Source of the DNA: Chersky-267 sp963744115
GTDB taxonomy: Bacteria > Chloroflexota > Limnocylindria > Limnocylindrales > CSP1-4
NCBI GenBank assembly: GCA_963744115.1
Contig: CAVUSI010000003.1
Location: forward strand, 1,612,001-1,676,000
Reading direction: 5' to 3'
Length of the DNA stretch: 64,000 nucleotides
In this document: positions 35,394 to 43,386 of the stretch, piece after piece
Layout of the letters: each line of letters starts with the position of its first letter
Numbering within the stretch: the first letter of the stretch is position 1
Made by a program: the position numbers and the translations under genes
Notes under the pieces: generated by a model
Databases searched by the model: none
Told to the model about the DNA's origin: nothing
The model's input: only the letters and a program-made list of their open reading frames with translations

Positions 35394-36140
35394 TCAGCGG
35401 TCGCCGGCGTCCTCCGACTCGGCCCGGATCTCCTCGAGGAGCGTCCGTTCGAGCGCGGTCATCGGCCGCCCGACGAGCAGGTCCGGCCGCCGCTCGAGCG
35501 TCCGCCGGAGCGCCTCGCGTCGCCGCCAGCGGTGGACCGCCGCGTGGTCGCCGCTGGTCAACACCGGCGGGATCCGGACCCCATCGAATTCGGCCGGTCG
35601 GGTGTACTGCGGGTACTCGAGGAGGCCGTCGGCGAACGACTCCTCGATCGTCGACTCGGCATCGATCGCGCCGGGCAGCAGGCGGAGGACCGCGTCGATG
35701 ACCACCAGCGCCGGCAGCTCGCCTCCCGTCAGCACGTAGTCGCCGATCGAGAGCTCGAGGTCGGCCATCGCGCGGATGCGCTCGTCGACCCCTTCATAGC
35801 GCGGGCAGATGAAGATGAGATGGGGCCGTTCGGCCAATGCCAGCGCCCGCGCCTGGCGGAATGGCTCGCCGCCGGGGTCGAGCAGGACGACCGTCGAATC
35901 GGGCCGACGCAGCGTCGCCAGTGCGTCCGCCACCGGCTCCGGGCGGATGACCATCCCGGCTCCCCCGCCGTACGGCTGGTCGTCGACCGAGCGGTGCCGG
36001 CCGATCCCCCAGGCACGCAGATCGTGGACCCGGACCGCTGCGAGCCCGCGCTCCTGGATCCGCCCGGGGATGCTGTCCGCCAGCGGCCCCTGGAGCATCG
36101 CCGGGAACAGGCTCAGGACGTCGATCTCGAGCATCGTCAC
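35394..36140 (-). CDS. trmD: tRNA (guanine-N1-)-methyltransferase
   Basis: 248 residues. Makes m1G37 in tRNA to prevent frameshifting, using a SPOUT trefoil knot. DVLSLFPAMLQGPL, QPYGGGAGMVIRPEP, RYEGVDERI, IGDYVLTGGELPALV and RPAEFDGVRIPPVL are present. GTG start overlaps the rimM stop (GTGA); an ATG two codons on is possible. Confidence 0.97.
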   Translation of the reverse strand: MTMLEIDVLSLFPAMLQGPLADSIPGRIQERGLAAVRVHDLRAWGIGRHRSVDDQPYGGGAGMVIRPEPVADALATLRRPDSTVVLLDPGGEPFRQARALALAERPHLIFICPRYEGVDERIRAMADLELSIGDYVLTGGELPALVVIDAVLRLLPGAIDAESTIEESFADGLLEYPQYTRPAEFDGVRIPPVLTSGDHAAVHRWRRREALRRTLERRPDLLVGRPMTALERTLLEEIRAESEDAGDR

Positions 36141-36817
36141 GGAGCGTCAGCCCTCGGGAGGGCCGAGCCCGCGACCGGGTCGGCGGCAGGCTCGGCATCG
36201 GCACGAGGCTCGTCGGCCGGTGGCCCGGCGGCCGGCGCCGGTCCCGTCGGGTCCGGTCGCGCCTCCCGCTTGTCGCCCTTCCGCGGCCGGGGTGGACGTG
36301 CCGGCTTGGAGGGACGCGGCGGCCCGATGTCGAGGGCGACCGCGTCCACGACGATCTCGCCCCGCCGGGGCGCGAAGATGCGGACGAAGTCGCGCACGGC
36401 GGGCACGTCGAACTCGCCGCGCGGACCGCCACGAACGACGTAGACGTCGTTGTCGGCGACGCGGTAGATGTCGACCACTGAGCCGAGGACCTCGCCGTCG
36501 AGGCCGACGACCGGGGTGCCGATCACCTCGTGCCAGTAGGCCGCGCCACGGGCCGGTGCCTCGGCGGGAGGCACCTGACTCTCGAGGTAGGCACCGCGCA
36601 GGGTATCCGCCGCGGTCCGGTCCGGGATCTCCCGGAACCGGACCCGCCAGCCGGGACCGTCCTCGACCGGGACGGCCTCGTGGACCGTCAGCGGCGCGTC
36701 GGTGCCCTCGCGAAAGAGCACCGCGCCGCGGGCGAACCGAGCCTCGGGGCGGTCGGTCAGGATCTCGACCCGGAGGGCGCCGTTGAGTCCGTGGACGCCT
36801 CGAACGAGACCGACCAC
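36137..36817 (-). CDS. rimM: 16S rRNA processing protein RimM
   Basis: 226 residues. N-terminal RimM domain (VGLVRGVHGLNGALRVEILT) and PRC-barrel (AYWHEVIGTPVVGLDGEVLG; FVRIFAPRRGEIVVDAV), helping 30S head assembly. The last 60 residues are a Pro/Ala/basic low-complexity tail not seen in most RimM. The GTG at 36817 gives a very short N-terminus but no better in-frame start exists before khpA. Confidence 0.92.
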   Translation of the reverse strand: MVGLVRGVHGLNGALRVEILTDRPEARFARGAVLFREGTDAPLTVHEAVPVEDGPGWRVRFREIPDRTAADTLRGAYLESQVPPAEAPARGAAYWHEVIGTPVVGLDGEVLGSVVDIYRVADNDVYVVRGGPRGEFDVPAVRDFVRIFAPRRGEIVVDAVALDIGPPRPSKPARPPRPRKGDKREARPDPTGPAPAAGPPADEPRADAEPAADPVAGSALPRADAP

Positions 36818-36834
36818 GAGGCGGTCGGCGATGG

Positions 36835-37068
36835 TCAGACGATCTCCAGCGAGACCGGCTCGCCCTCGCGGGCGGAGGTCACCTTGAGCAGCGTCCGGAG
36901 GGCCTTGGCGACACTGCCGTTGCGCCCGATCACCTTGCCCATGTCGTCCTCGGCGACGTGGAGCTCGAGGACGATCCCGTCGCGATCCCGCGTCTCCTCG
37001 ACGTGGACCGACTCGGGGTCGTCGACCAGCGACTTCGCGACGTACTCGACCAGTTCCTTGGCAGGCAT
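36835..37068 (-). CDS. khpA: KhpA-type KH domain RNA-binding protein
   Basis: 77 residues, a single type-II KH domain with the GxxG loop in GKVIGRNGSVAKALR. Conserved between rpsP and rimM in many phyla; with KhpB it forms an sRNA/mRNA-binding complex affecting cell elongation in Firmicutes. No KhpB in the window. Confidence 0.93.
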   Translation of the reverse strand: MPAKELVEYVAKSLVDDPESVHVEETRDRDGIVLELHVAEDDMGKVIGRNGSVAKALRTLLKVTSAREGEPVSLEIV

Positions 37069-37078
37069 CGTTCGACCC

Positions 37079-37333
37079 CTACTTGGTGGCGGGCAGGATG
37101 CCCGTGGACCGGAACAGTCGGGCGACCGTGTCCGACGGTTGCGCTCCCTGGGCGAGCCACTTCTTCGCCTTGTCGGCGTCGATCACGATCTCGACCGGTT
37201 CGGTCCGTGGGTTGTAATGGCCGATCGTCTCGATCGACCGCCCGTCACGGGCGTTGCGGGCGTCCGCGACGACGACCCGATAGGTCGGCTGCTTCGTCGC
37301 GCCTACCCGTGTGAGACGGATGCGTACTGCCAT
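37079..37333 (-). CDS. rpsP: 30S ribosomal protein S16
   Basis: 84 residues, full length: MAVRIRLTRVGATKQPTYRV, ETIGHYNPRTEP, AKKWLAQGAQPSDTVARLF. First of the rpsP-khpA-rimM-trmD group. Confidence 0.98.
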   Translation of the reverse strand: MAVRIRLTRVGATKQPTYRVVVADARNARDGRSIETIGHYNPRTEPVEIVIDADKAKKWLAQGAQPSDTVARLFRSTGILPATK

Positions 37334-37372
37334 GTGCCGGATCTCCTCCTCGGTGCTGGCCCGATCCTCGGG

Positions 37373-39286
37373 CTACTGCGGCTTGGTGACGGTCAAGACG
37401 TACTTGATGGTGCCGGTATCGCCCTTGGTCGAGGTCGCCCCCGCCAGGACGTCGAACGGGGCGACGTACGGCTTGACGTCGGTCGCGTAGGTCGAGCCGG
37501 GCTGCTTCGCGACGAGCGGCTCGACGAGCACGCGGGTGGCCGCGATGTCGAAGAACAGGCTCGAGGCGTTGCTCGTGCCGACCCTGGCCATCGCGTCCTT
37601 GTAGCGAGCCTGGTCCGCCAACGACGAACCGGGCTTGACGTCGACGATCGACTTGACCCAGGCCGGACCGACACCGACGATCACGACGCCGCCCTGGTTG
37701 GTGAAGGACAGCTCGGCGTTCCCGGTGAGCGGGGAGCCCGCGGCCGACACCGAGCCGCCCATGAGCTTGTTGATATCGCCGAAGTCGACCGTGGTGATCG
37801 TCCCGGAGCCGTAGGGCTCCTCCTTGACGGTCGCCCCGGACGACCCACCGGCGAGTGCGAGCAGGTTCTTGACCTGGGTGATGAACTGGTCGGCCTTCTT
37901 CGTGTCGGTCGGCACGATGACCAGGCCGCCGCCAGGCGTCTTCCCGTCGGAGGTGACGACGATCGCGGCGTCGCCGATCCAGCCGACAGCGTTGTCGAGC
38001 CCGCCGAGCATCGCCGCGGCCTGCTCGATCTGGGCGATCGAGTCGGCATAGGCAGTCTGCTTCTTGGCCTCGGCGAGACCGGTCTGCAGCGTCGTCCCGA
38101 CGTCGTGGGCCTCGAGCAGGGCCAGCGTCGTGGACGGGACATGCTTGGCGATCTCGCTCGGCTTGTCGACGACCTTCGTCGCACCGCTCGGGAGCGGCGC
38201 GACGAGCTCGCCGGCGATCGCGTCGCTCTCGACCCGGGTCCCGCTGGCGAACCAGTCCGGGAGCTTGGCCAAGGCGGCTGCGTCGATGGTCGCGCCGCCG
38301 CCGAGCGAACCGGCCATGTCCTTCATGGCCGCGAAATAGGCGTGCATGTCGAGATAGGTCCGGCTGAGCTGGTCTCCGCTCAGCGACGACATCGCGGTGT
38401 TGTAGTTCGCGACGGTCGTCAGGCCGTCCTTGCCGCCACGATCGACGGCCGACTTGACCGAGGCCTCGTCGCCGATGAGCAGGACGCCACCCGTGGCGGT
38501 GGCCGCCGCGGCGACGCCATCGCTCGTGTCGAACACGGTCAGCGTGGCGCCCTTGTACGACTCATCCTTCGCCGTCCCCGACGCGATCGACTTGGTCCAG
38601 GCGATCGCCGCGGCCGGGTCCTTCTGGCTGACCACGACCAGGGCGCGGGTGTCCTTGGCCTTCGCGGCGGTGGTCGGGAGGTCCGACACGGACAGTCCGA
38701 CCTGGCCGCCGAACCAGGGCTTGATCTCCTTGGTCCAGTCGTGCTTATCGTTGCTCGCCTTGCCGACGATCCGGTCGAATGCCTCGTCGAGCTTCGCATC
38801 GAGGCTCGACTGGTCGGCGAAGCCCGGGAAGTGGGCGAGGAAGCTGCCCAGGTTCTGGCGCTGATCTCCGGGCAGGTCCCCGCGGACCTCGGTGTAGACG
38901 ATGGAGTCGGATGGCGCCCAGGCCGCCACCTGCGAGCTGCCGGATGCTCCGGCGAGCGCGAACAGCCCGGCCGCGGACAGGGCCACGATCACCAGGGCGA
39001 TGACCCCGGCGACCGCCCAACGGGCCCGGGACGGTCGCGGGCCGTGCCGGACCTCGACCGGCGCCGTCAGCGCGGCGGTCGCGACCGCCGGCTCGAACGC
39101 CGATCCGGGATCCGGCGCGCTGACCGGTGTCGCCACCGCGGGCATCGGCTCGATGCCGGGTGCCGCGGCCGTCGTCATGTCGGGCGTCGGCTCGGCCCCT
39201 GGCGTCGCACCGGGCATCGGTGGCTGGATGGCGTCCGGCCGCCACTCGGGCACGTTGCTGCCGGTCTGACCCACGTCGTCACTCAT
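37373..39286 (-). CDS. DUF3352-like membrane-anchored protein
   Basis: 637 residues. A Pro/Ala-rich cytosolic N-terminus (about 1-85), one membrane helix (about 88-112, WAVAGVIALVIVALSAAGLFA), and a large external domain with SDSIVYTEVRGDLPGDQRQN, typical of the DUF3352 family in Chloroflexota and cyanobacteria. The fold is a tandem of substrate-free repeat domains; the function is unknown. It sits between ffh and rpsP, an unusual place in an otherwise fixed SRP/ribosome cluster. Twenty-one bases separate it from ffh. Confidence 0.8.
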   Translation of the reverse strand: MSDDVGQTGSNVPEWRPDAIQPPMPGATPGAEPTPDMTTAAAPGIEPMPAVATPVSAPDPGSAFEPAVATAALTAPVEVRHGPRPSRARWAVAGVIALVIVALSAAGLFALAGASGSSQVAAWAPSDSIVYTEVRGDLPGDQRQNLGSFLAHFPGFADQSSLDAKLDEAFDRIVGKASNDKHDWTKEIKPWFGGQVGLSVSDLPTTAAKAKDTRALVVVSQKDPAAAIAWTKSIASGTAKDESYKGATLTVFDTSDGVAAAATATGGVLLIGDEASVKSAVDRGGKDGLTTVANYNTAMSSLSGDQLSRTYLDMHAYFAAMKDMAGSLGGGATIDAAALAKLPDWFASGTRVESDAIAGELVAPLPSGATKVVDKPSEIAKHVPSTTLALLEAHDVGTTLQTGLAEAKKQTAYADSIAQIEQAAAMLGGLDNAVGWIGDAAIVVTSDGKTPGGGLVIVPTDTKKADQFITQVKNLLALAGGSSGATVKEEPYGSGTITTVDFGDINKLMGGSVSAAGSPLTGNAELSFTNQGGVVIVGVGPAWVKSIVDVKPGSSLADQARYKDAMARVGTSNASSLFFDIAATRVLVEPLVAKQPGSTYATDVKPYVAPFDVLAGATSTKGDTGTIKYVLTVTKPQ

Positions 39287-39307
39287 CGGATCTACCCCCT
39301 TGCTCGC

Positions 39308-40639
39308 CTAGCGGCGTCCGAGCATGCTCGCGGCGGCCCGGCGTCCGCCGGTCCCCGAGAACTGCTTCATCAGCTTCTGCATCTCGCCGAATTGCTTGAC
39401 CAGTCGATTCACGTCGGTCAGCTCCGTCCCGGCACCGGCCGCGATGCGGCGACGTCGGGAGGCGTTGAGGATGTTCGGGTCCCGCCGCTCACGCGGGGTC
39501 ATCGAGCGGATGATCGCCTCGACCCGGCTCAGGTCCCCGCGGTCGACCGCGTCCTGGGCCTCCTTGGCCATCCCGCCCATCCCCGGCAGCATCCCCATGA
39601 TCTGGCCGAGCGGACCCATCTTCTGGAGCTGTTGGAGCTGGTCGAGGAAGTCGTCGAGGGTGAAGCTGCCCTTGCGGAGCTTCTCCTCCATCTTGGCCGA
39701 CTGCTGCTGATCGAACGTCTCCTGGGCACGCTCGACGAGCGTCAGCACGTCGCCCATCCCGAGGATCCGACCGGCCAGCCGGTCCGGATGGAAGACCTCG
39801 AGCGCGTCGGTCTTCTCGCCGGTCCCGAGGAACTTGACCGGCAGCCCGGTGACCGCGCTGATCGACAGGGCCGCGCCACCGCGGGCGTCGCCGTCGATCT
39901 TGGTCAGGATCAGGCCGCTGAGCGGGATGGTCCGGTGGAACGCCTCGGCGACGGCGACCGCCTCCTGGCCGGTCATCGCGTCGACGACCAGCAGCGTCTC
40001 GACCGGCTTGACCGCCGCGGCGACCGCGGCGATCTCGGCCATGAGCGCATCGTCGATGGTGAGCCGGCCGGCGGTGTCGACGATGACGACGTCGCGGACC
40101 TGTCGTCGCGCCGCTTCGACGCCGTCGCGGGCGATGTCGACGACCGACGTCCCGACCGGAGCCCGGAAGACCGGGATATCGAGGCTCGTGCCGAGGGTCT
40201 CGAGCTGGTCTGCCGCGTTGGGCCGGTAGGGATCGGCGGCGACGAGCAGGGGTCGCCGACCGAGCTTGACAACGTGCCGCGCCAGCTTGGCCGAGCTCGT
40301 CGTCTTGCCCGAGCCCTGCAGCCCGGCGACGAGGATGACCGCAGGATTGCCCTGCAGGTGGAACGTCCGGTCGCCGCCCGACAGCAGGGCGATCAGCTCC
40401 TCATGGACGATCCCGACCACCTGCTGGCCGGCGGTCAGGCTGGCGAGGATCTCGGCACCGATCGCCCGCTCGCGGACCCGGGCGATGAACTCCTTGACGA
40501 CCTTGAAGTTGACGTCCGCCTCGAGCAGGCTGAGCCGGATCTCGCGCATCGCGGCGTCGACGTCGGCTTCGCTGATCCGGCCGCGGCCGGTGAGGTTGCC
40601 GAGGGTCTTGCGCAATCGCTCGCTGAGCGTGTCGAACAT
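39308..40639 (-). CDS. ffh: Signal recognition particle protein Ffh
   Basis: 443 residues. NG GTPase domain (GLQGSGKTTSSAKLA; VDTAGRL; TKIDGDARGGAALS) and Met-rich M domain (MGPLGQIMGMLPGMGG) that binds 4.5S RNA and signal peptides. Start at MFDTLSERLRKTLGNLTGRG; the open frame upstream to 41860 is antisense to the MFS gene. ftsY lies in the next operon. Confidence 0.97.
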   Translation of the reverse strand: MFDTLSERLRKTLGNLTGRGRISEADVDAAMREIRLSLLEADVNFKVVKEFIARVRERAIGAEILASLTAGQQVVGIVHEELIALLSGGDRTFHLQGNPAVILVAGLQGSGKTTSSAKLARHVVKLGRRPLLVAADPYRPNAADQLETLGTSLDIPVFRAPVGTSVVDIARDGVEAARRQVRDVVIVDTAGRLTIDDALMAEIAAVAAAVKPVETLLVVDAMTGQEAVAVAEAFHRTIPLSGLILTKIDGDARGGAALSISAVTGLPVKFLGTGEKTDALEVFHPDRLAGRILGMGDVLTLVERAQETFDQQQSAKMEEKLRKGSFTLDDFLDQLQQLQKMGPLGQIMGMLPGMGGMAKEAQDAVDRGDLSRVEAIIRSMTPRERRDPNILNASRRRRIAAGAGTELTDVNRLVKQFGEMQKLMKQFSGTGGRRAAASMLGRR

Positions 40640-40726
40640 CCGGCTGAGTGACTCCGTTCGGTCGGGCGGGACGGCGGGTGGGGCCGTTCCGGTGGCACGC
40701 GGGTTCTGGCGGGCCGAGGCAGCCGA

Positions 40727-40732
40727 AGTGTA
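40727..40732 (-). promoter_or_regulatory. Candidate -10 for ffh operon
   Basis: TACACT on the minus strand, 88 bases before the ffh start. Same hexamer as the rpsB and acpP elements, but here without the TG extension. Confidence 0.45.
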
Positions 40733-40819
40733 GCGCATCGTGCTCGCCGACCCCCAGCGGCCCGACCGCGGAAGTGGTGTCGACGAGCACCGCGGCGTCC
40801 GACCGGGCACGATGGCGCG

Positions 40820-42121
40820 ATGACTGCAGAAGGCCGACCGACGGATTCGATCTGGCGCCACCGCGACTTCGTCCGTCTGTGGTGGGCGAGCAGCGTGTCG
40901 CTGTTCGGTTCGTTCGTGACCCGGACCGCCCTGCCGTTCGCTGCGATCCTCGTCCTCGGGGCCGGGCCGCTCGAGATCGCGATCCTGCGTGCGCTCCAGC
41001 TCATCGCCGGTCTGCTCGTCGGCCTGTTCGCCGGCGCATGGGTCGACCGCCTGCGCCGCCGGCCGATCATGATCGCCGCCGATCTCGGCCGGGCGGTCCT
41101 GCTCGGGTCGATCCCGGTCGCCGGTCTGCTCGGCGTGCTGTCGATCGGACAGGTCTACCTCGTCGCCTTCCTGGCGGCGCTCCTGACCACGTTCTTCGAC
41201 GTGGCGGACCGCTCGTACCTGCCGACCCTCGTCGAGCCCGAGCAGCTCGTCCGGGCCAACTCGGCGCTGACCGCCAGCGCGTCGATCGCCGAGTTCTCGG
41301 CGTTCGGCATCAGCGGCTTCCTCATCCAGCTGTTCAGCGCACCGGTCGCGATCGCGGTCGACGCCCTCTCGTTCCTCGCCTCGGCCGTCCTGATCGGCAC
41401 GATCCGAGCGCCGGAGCCGCCACGCCCGGCCGTCGCCGAGCGCGAACCCGTCCTCGACGAGATCCGGGCCGGGTTGCGGGTGGTGGCCGGCTCGCCGATC
41501 CTGCGGGCGATCACTGGGGCGACGGCGTCGGCCCACGTCCTGTGGGGTGTCTTCGGGACGTCGTTCCTCCTGTTCGCGACGCAGGTCGTCGGTCTGGGGC
41601 CGGCCGCGATCGGGATCATCGCCGGGCTGGGCGGCATCGGGGCGCTGGTCGGTGCGCTTATCGCCGAGCGGACGGGCCGCCGGCTCGGGCTCGGCCGGGC
41701 GATGCTCCTGACGATGGTCGCGTTCACGATCGGCAACGCCCTCATCCCGCTGGCGCCGTCGGGCGCGATCGTCATCGGGGCGGCGTTCCTCATCGGCCAG
41801 CAGCTGCTCGGCGACAGCGGTGGCGCCGCCTACGAGATCCTCGAGGTCTCGCTCCGCCAATCGATCGTCGACGACCGGATGCTCGGCCGGGTCAACGGGA
41901 CGATCCGGTTCTCGGAGGACCTGTGCCAGCTGGGCGGGACCATCATCGGCGGGATCGTGGCCGAGACGCTCGGTCTCCGCGCGGCGATGGCGGTCGGGGT
42001 TCTCGGCGGGGTCGTCGCCGTCGGCTTCCTGTGGTTCTCACCGATCCGCGGTCTGACGGCGGTCCCGCCCCGTCCGGTCGGGGCATTCCTGCCCGGCGAG
42101 GACCTGCCGCTGACCGAGTAG
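40820..42121 (+). CDS. MFS transporter (MFS_3 / enterobactin-exporter-like)
   Basis: 433 residues with about 12 membrane helices. Resembles drug or siderophore exporters of the EntS/MFS_3 group: FVRLWWASSVSLFGSFVTRT, FAGAWVDRLRRRPIMIAADL (the loop 2-3 motif), VEPEQLVRANSALTA and DDRMLGRVNGTIR. Substrate unknown. Only transporter in the window; plus strand, with its stop one base from that of ftsY. No ribosome site is visible, so it may be leaderless. Confidence 0.88.
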   Translation: MTAEGRPTDSIWRHRDFVRLWWASSVSLFGSFVTRTALPFAAILVLGAGPLEIAILRALQLIAGLLVGLFAGAWVDRLRRRPIMIAADLGRAVLLGSIPVAGLLGVLSIGQVYLVAFLAALLTTFFDVADRSYLPTLVEPEQLVRANSALTASASIAEFSAFGISGFLIQLFSAPVAIAVDALSFLASAVLIGTIRAPEPPRPAVAEREPVLDEIRAGLRVVAGSPILRAITGATASAHVLWGVFGTSFLLFATQVVGLGPAAIGIIAGLGGIGALVGALIAERTGRRLGLGRAMLLTMVAFTIGNALIPLAPSGAIVIGAAFLIGQQLLGDSGGAAYEILEVSLRQSIVDDRMLGRVNGTIRFSEDLCQLGGTIIGGIVAETLGLRAAMAVGVLGGVVAVGFLWFSPIRGLTAVPPRPVGAFLPGEDLPLTE

Positions 42122-42122
42122 C

Positions 42123-43379
42123 TCAGGCGAACAGCGCCGCGACGAAGGCGTCCGGGTCGAACGGCAGCAGATCGCCCACCTTCTCGCCCACCCCGACGAA
42201 CCGGACCGGGACCTTGAGCGAGTCCTCGATGGCGAAGACGATGCCACCCTTCGACGTCGAGTCGAGCTTGGTGAGGACGACACCGGTCAGGCCGACGGCC
42301 GCATGGAAGGCCACGGCCTGGGCCAGCCCGTTCTGGCCGGTCGTCGCGTCGAGCACGAACAGCGTCTCCGGTCGGGCGCCCGGCAGCCGCTTGTCGACGA
42401 TCCGACGGATCTTCGTCAGCTCGTCCATCAGGTTGACCTTGGTGTGGAGCCGGCCGGCGGTGTCGGCGATCACGATGTCGATGTGGCGGGCGACCGCGGC
42501 GTCCAGGGCATCGAACACCACCGCCCCGGGATCGGCGCCGGGAGCGTGCGACACGATCTGCGACCCGGACCGCGCCGCCCACGTCCCGAGCTGCTCGATC
42601 GCTGCCGCACGGAACGTGTCGGCCGCCGCGAGGAGGACCGACCGGCCCTCGTGGTGGTAGCGGCTGGCGAGCTTGCCGATCGTCGTCGTCTTGCCGGTGC
42701 CGTTGACGCCGACGACGAGGATGACGGCGGGCGATCCCGGTCCCGCGGGCGCAGGTCGCCACTCCCCGGGCTGGCGCGGGACGAGCAGGGCGGCCAGCTC
42801 GGCGCGAACGGCCGCCTCGGCGCTCGTCGCGTCACGACGGGCCCGGGCGCGCTCGACGACGTCCATCGCCAGGCTCGCTCCGACATCGCCGGCGATGAGG
42901 GTCTCCTCGACGTCGTCCCAGGACGGTCCGGCGGGGCCACCGGCCAGGAACCCGCGCAACCGGCCGATGAACCCGGTCCGGCTCTTCTCGAGACCGGCGG
43001 CGAGGTCGCCGGTCGTCTCGTCGGGCTCACCGGCCGGCGAGACGGTCGGGACGGCCGCCGGTCCCCAGAGCGGCTGATCGGTGACCAGGTCCGGCGGCGC
43101 GGGCGGAGTCTCGATGGGATGGATCGCGGGCGGCTCCGCCTCGGGAGGGGTCTCGTGCTCGGGCGGCGCGGAGACCAGCGAGACGGCGGCGGCTGGCGGC
43201 TCGGCGCCCGGCACGTCGTCGAAGTCGGCGGGATCCGGCTCCCAGCCCACCGGAACGGCATCGGGATCGACCCACGGACCGTCGACCGTGCCCGATCCAT
43301 CGGTCGCGGTCGGGGCGTCCGCCTGATCGCCTTGCTCGAGGTCCGCGGCCTCGTCGCGCGGCTTCCTGCGCCAGAACAC
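42123..43379 (-). CDS. ftsY: Signal recognition particle receptor FtsY
   Basis: 418 residues. A Pro/Glu/Asp-rich acidic A region (about 1-125) precedes the NG domain: GVNGTGKTTTIGKLA, DTAGRLHTKVNLMDEL, LTKLDSTSKGGIVFAIED and GVGEKVGDLLPFD. Docks SRP-ribosome complexes at the membrane. GTG start, seven bases after smc. Confidence 0.96.
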   Translation of the reverse strand: MFWRRKPRDEAADLEQGDQADAPTATDGSGTVDGPWVDPDAVPVGWEPDPADFDDVPGAEPPAAAVSLVSAPPEHETPPEAEPPAIHPIETPPAPPDLVTDQPLWGPAAVPTVSPAGEPDETTGDLAAGLEKSRTGFIGRLRGFLAGGPAGPSWDDVEETLIAGDVGASLAMDVVERARARRDATSAEAAVRAELAALLVPRQPGEWRPAPAGPGSPAVILVVGVNGTGKTTTIGKLASRYHHEGRSVLLAAADTFRAAAIEQLGTWAARSGSQIVSHAPGADPGAVVFDALDAAVARHIDIVIADTAGRLHTKVNLMDELTKIRRIVDKRLPGARPETLFVLDATTGQNGLAQAVAFHAAVGLTGVVLTKLDSTSKGGIVFAIEDSLKVPVRFVGVGEKVGDLLPFDPDAFVAALFA

Positions 43380-43386
43380 CGCTGGC

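Noticed and set aside
36530..40651. Plus-strand open frame of over 1370 codons opposite rimM-khpA-rpsP-DUF3352-ffh
   Set aside because: Also a high-GC shadow; crosses several genes and promoters and has no recognisable domain.
40640..40820. 4.5S SRP RNA near ffh
   Set aside because: No GGAA-capped helix with the conserved internal loops could be found in the gap upstream of ffh.
39308..41860. Extended N-terminus of Ffh (850 residues)
   Set aside because: Upstream part is antisense to the MFS gene and precedes the -10; Ffh begins at 40639.
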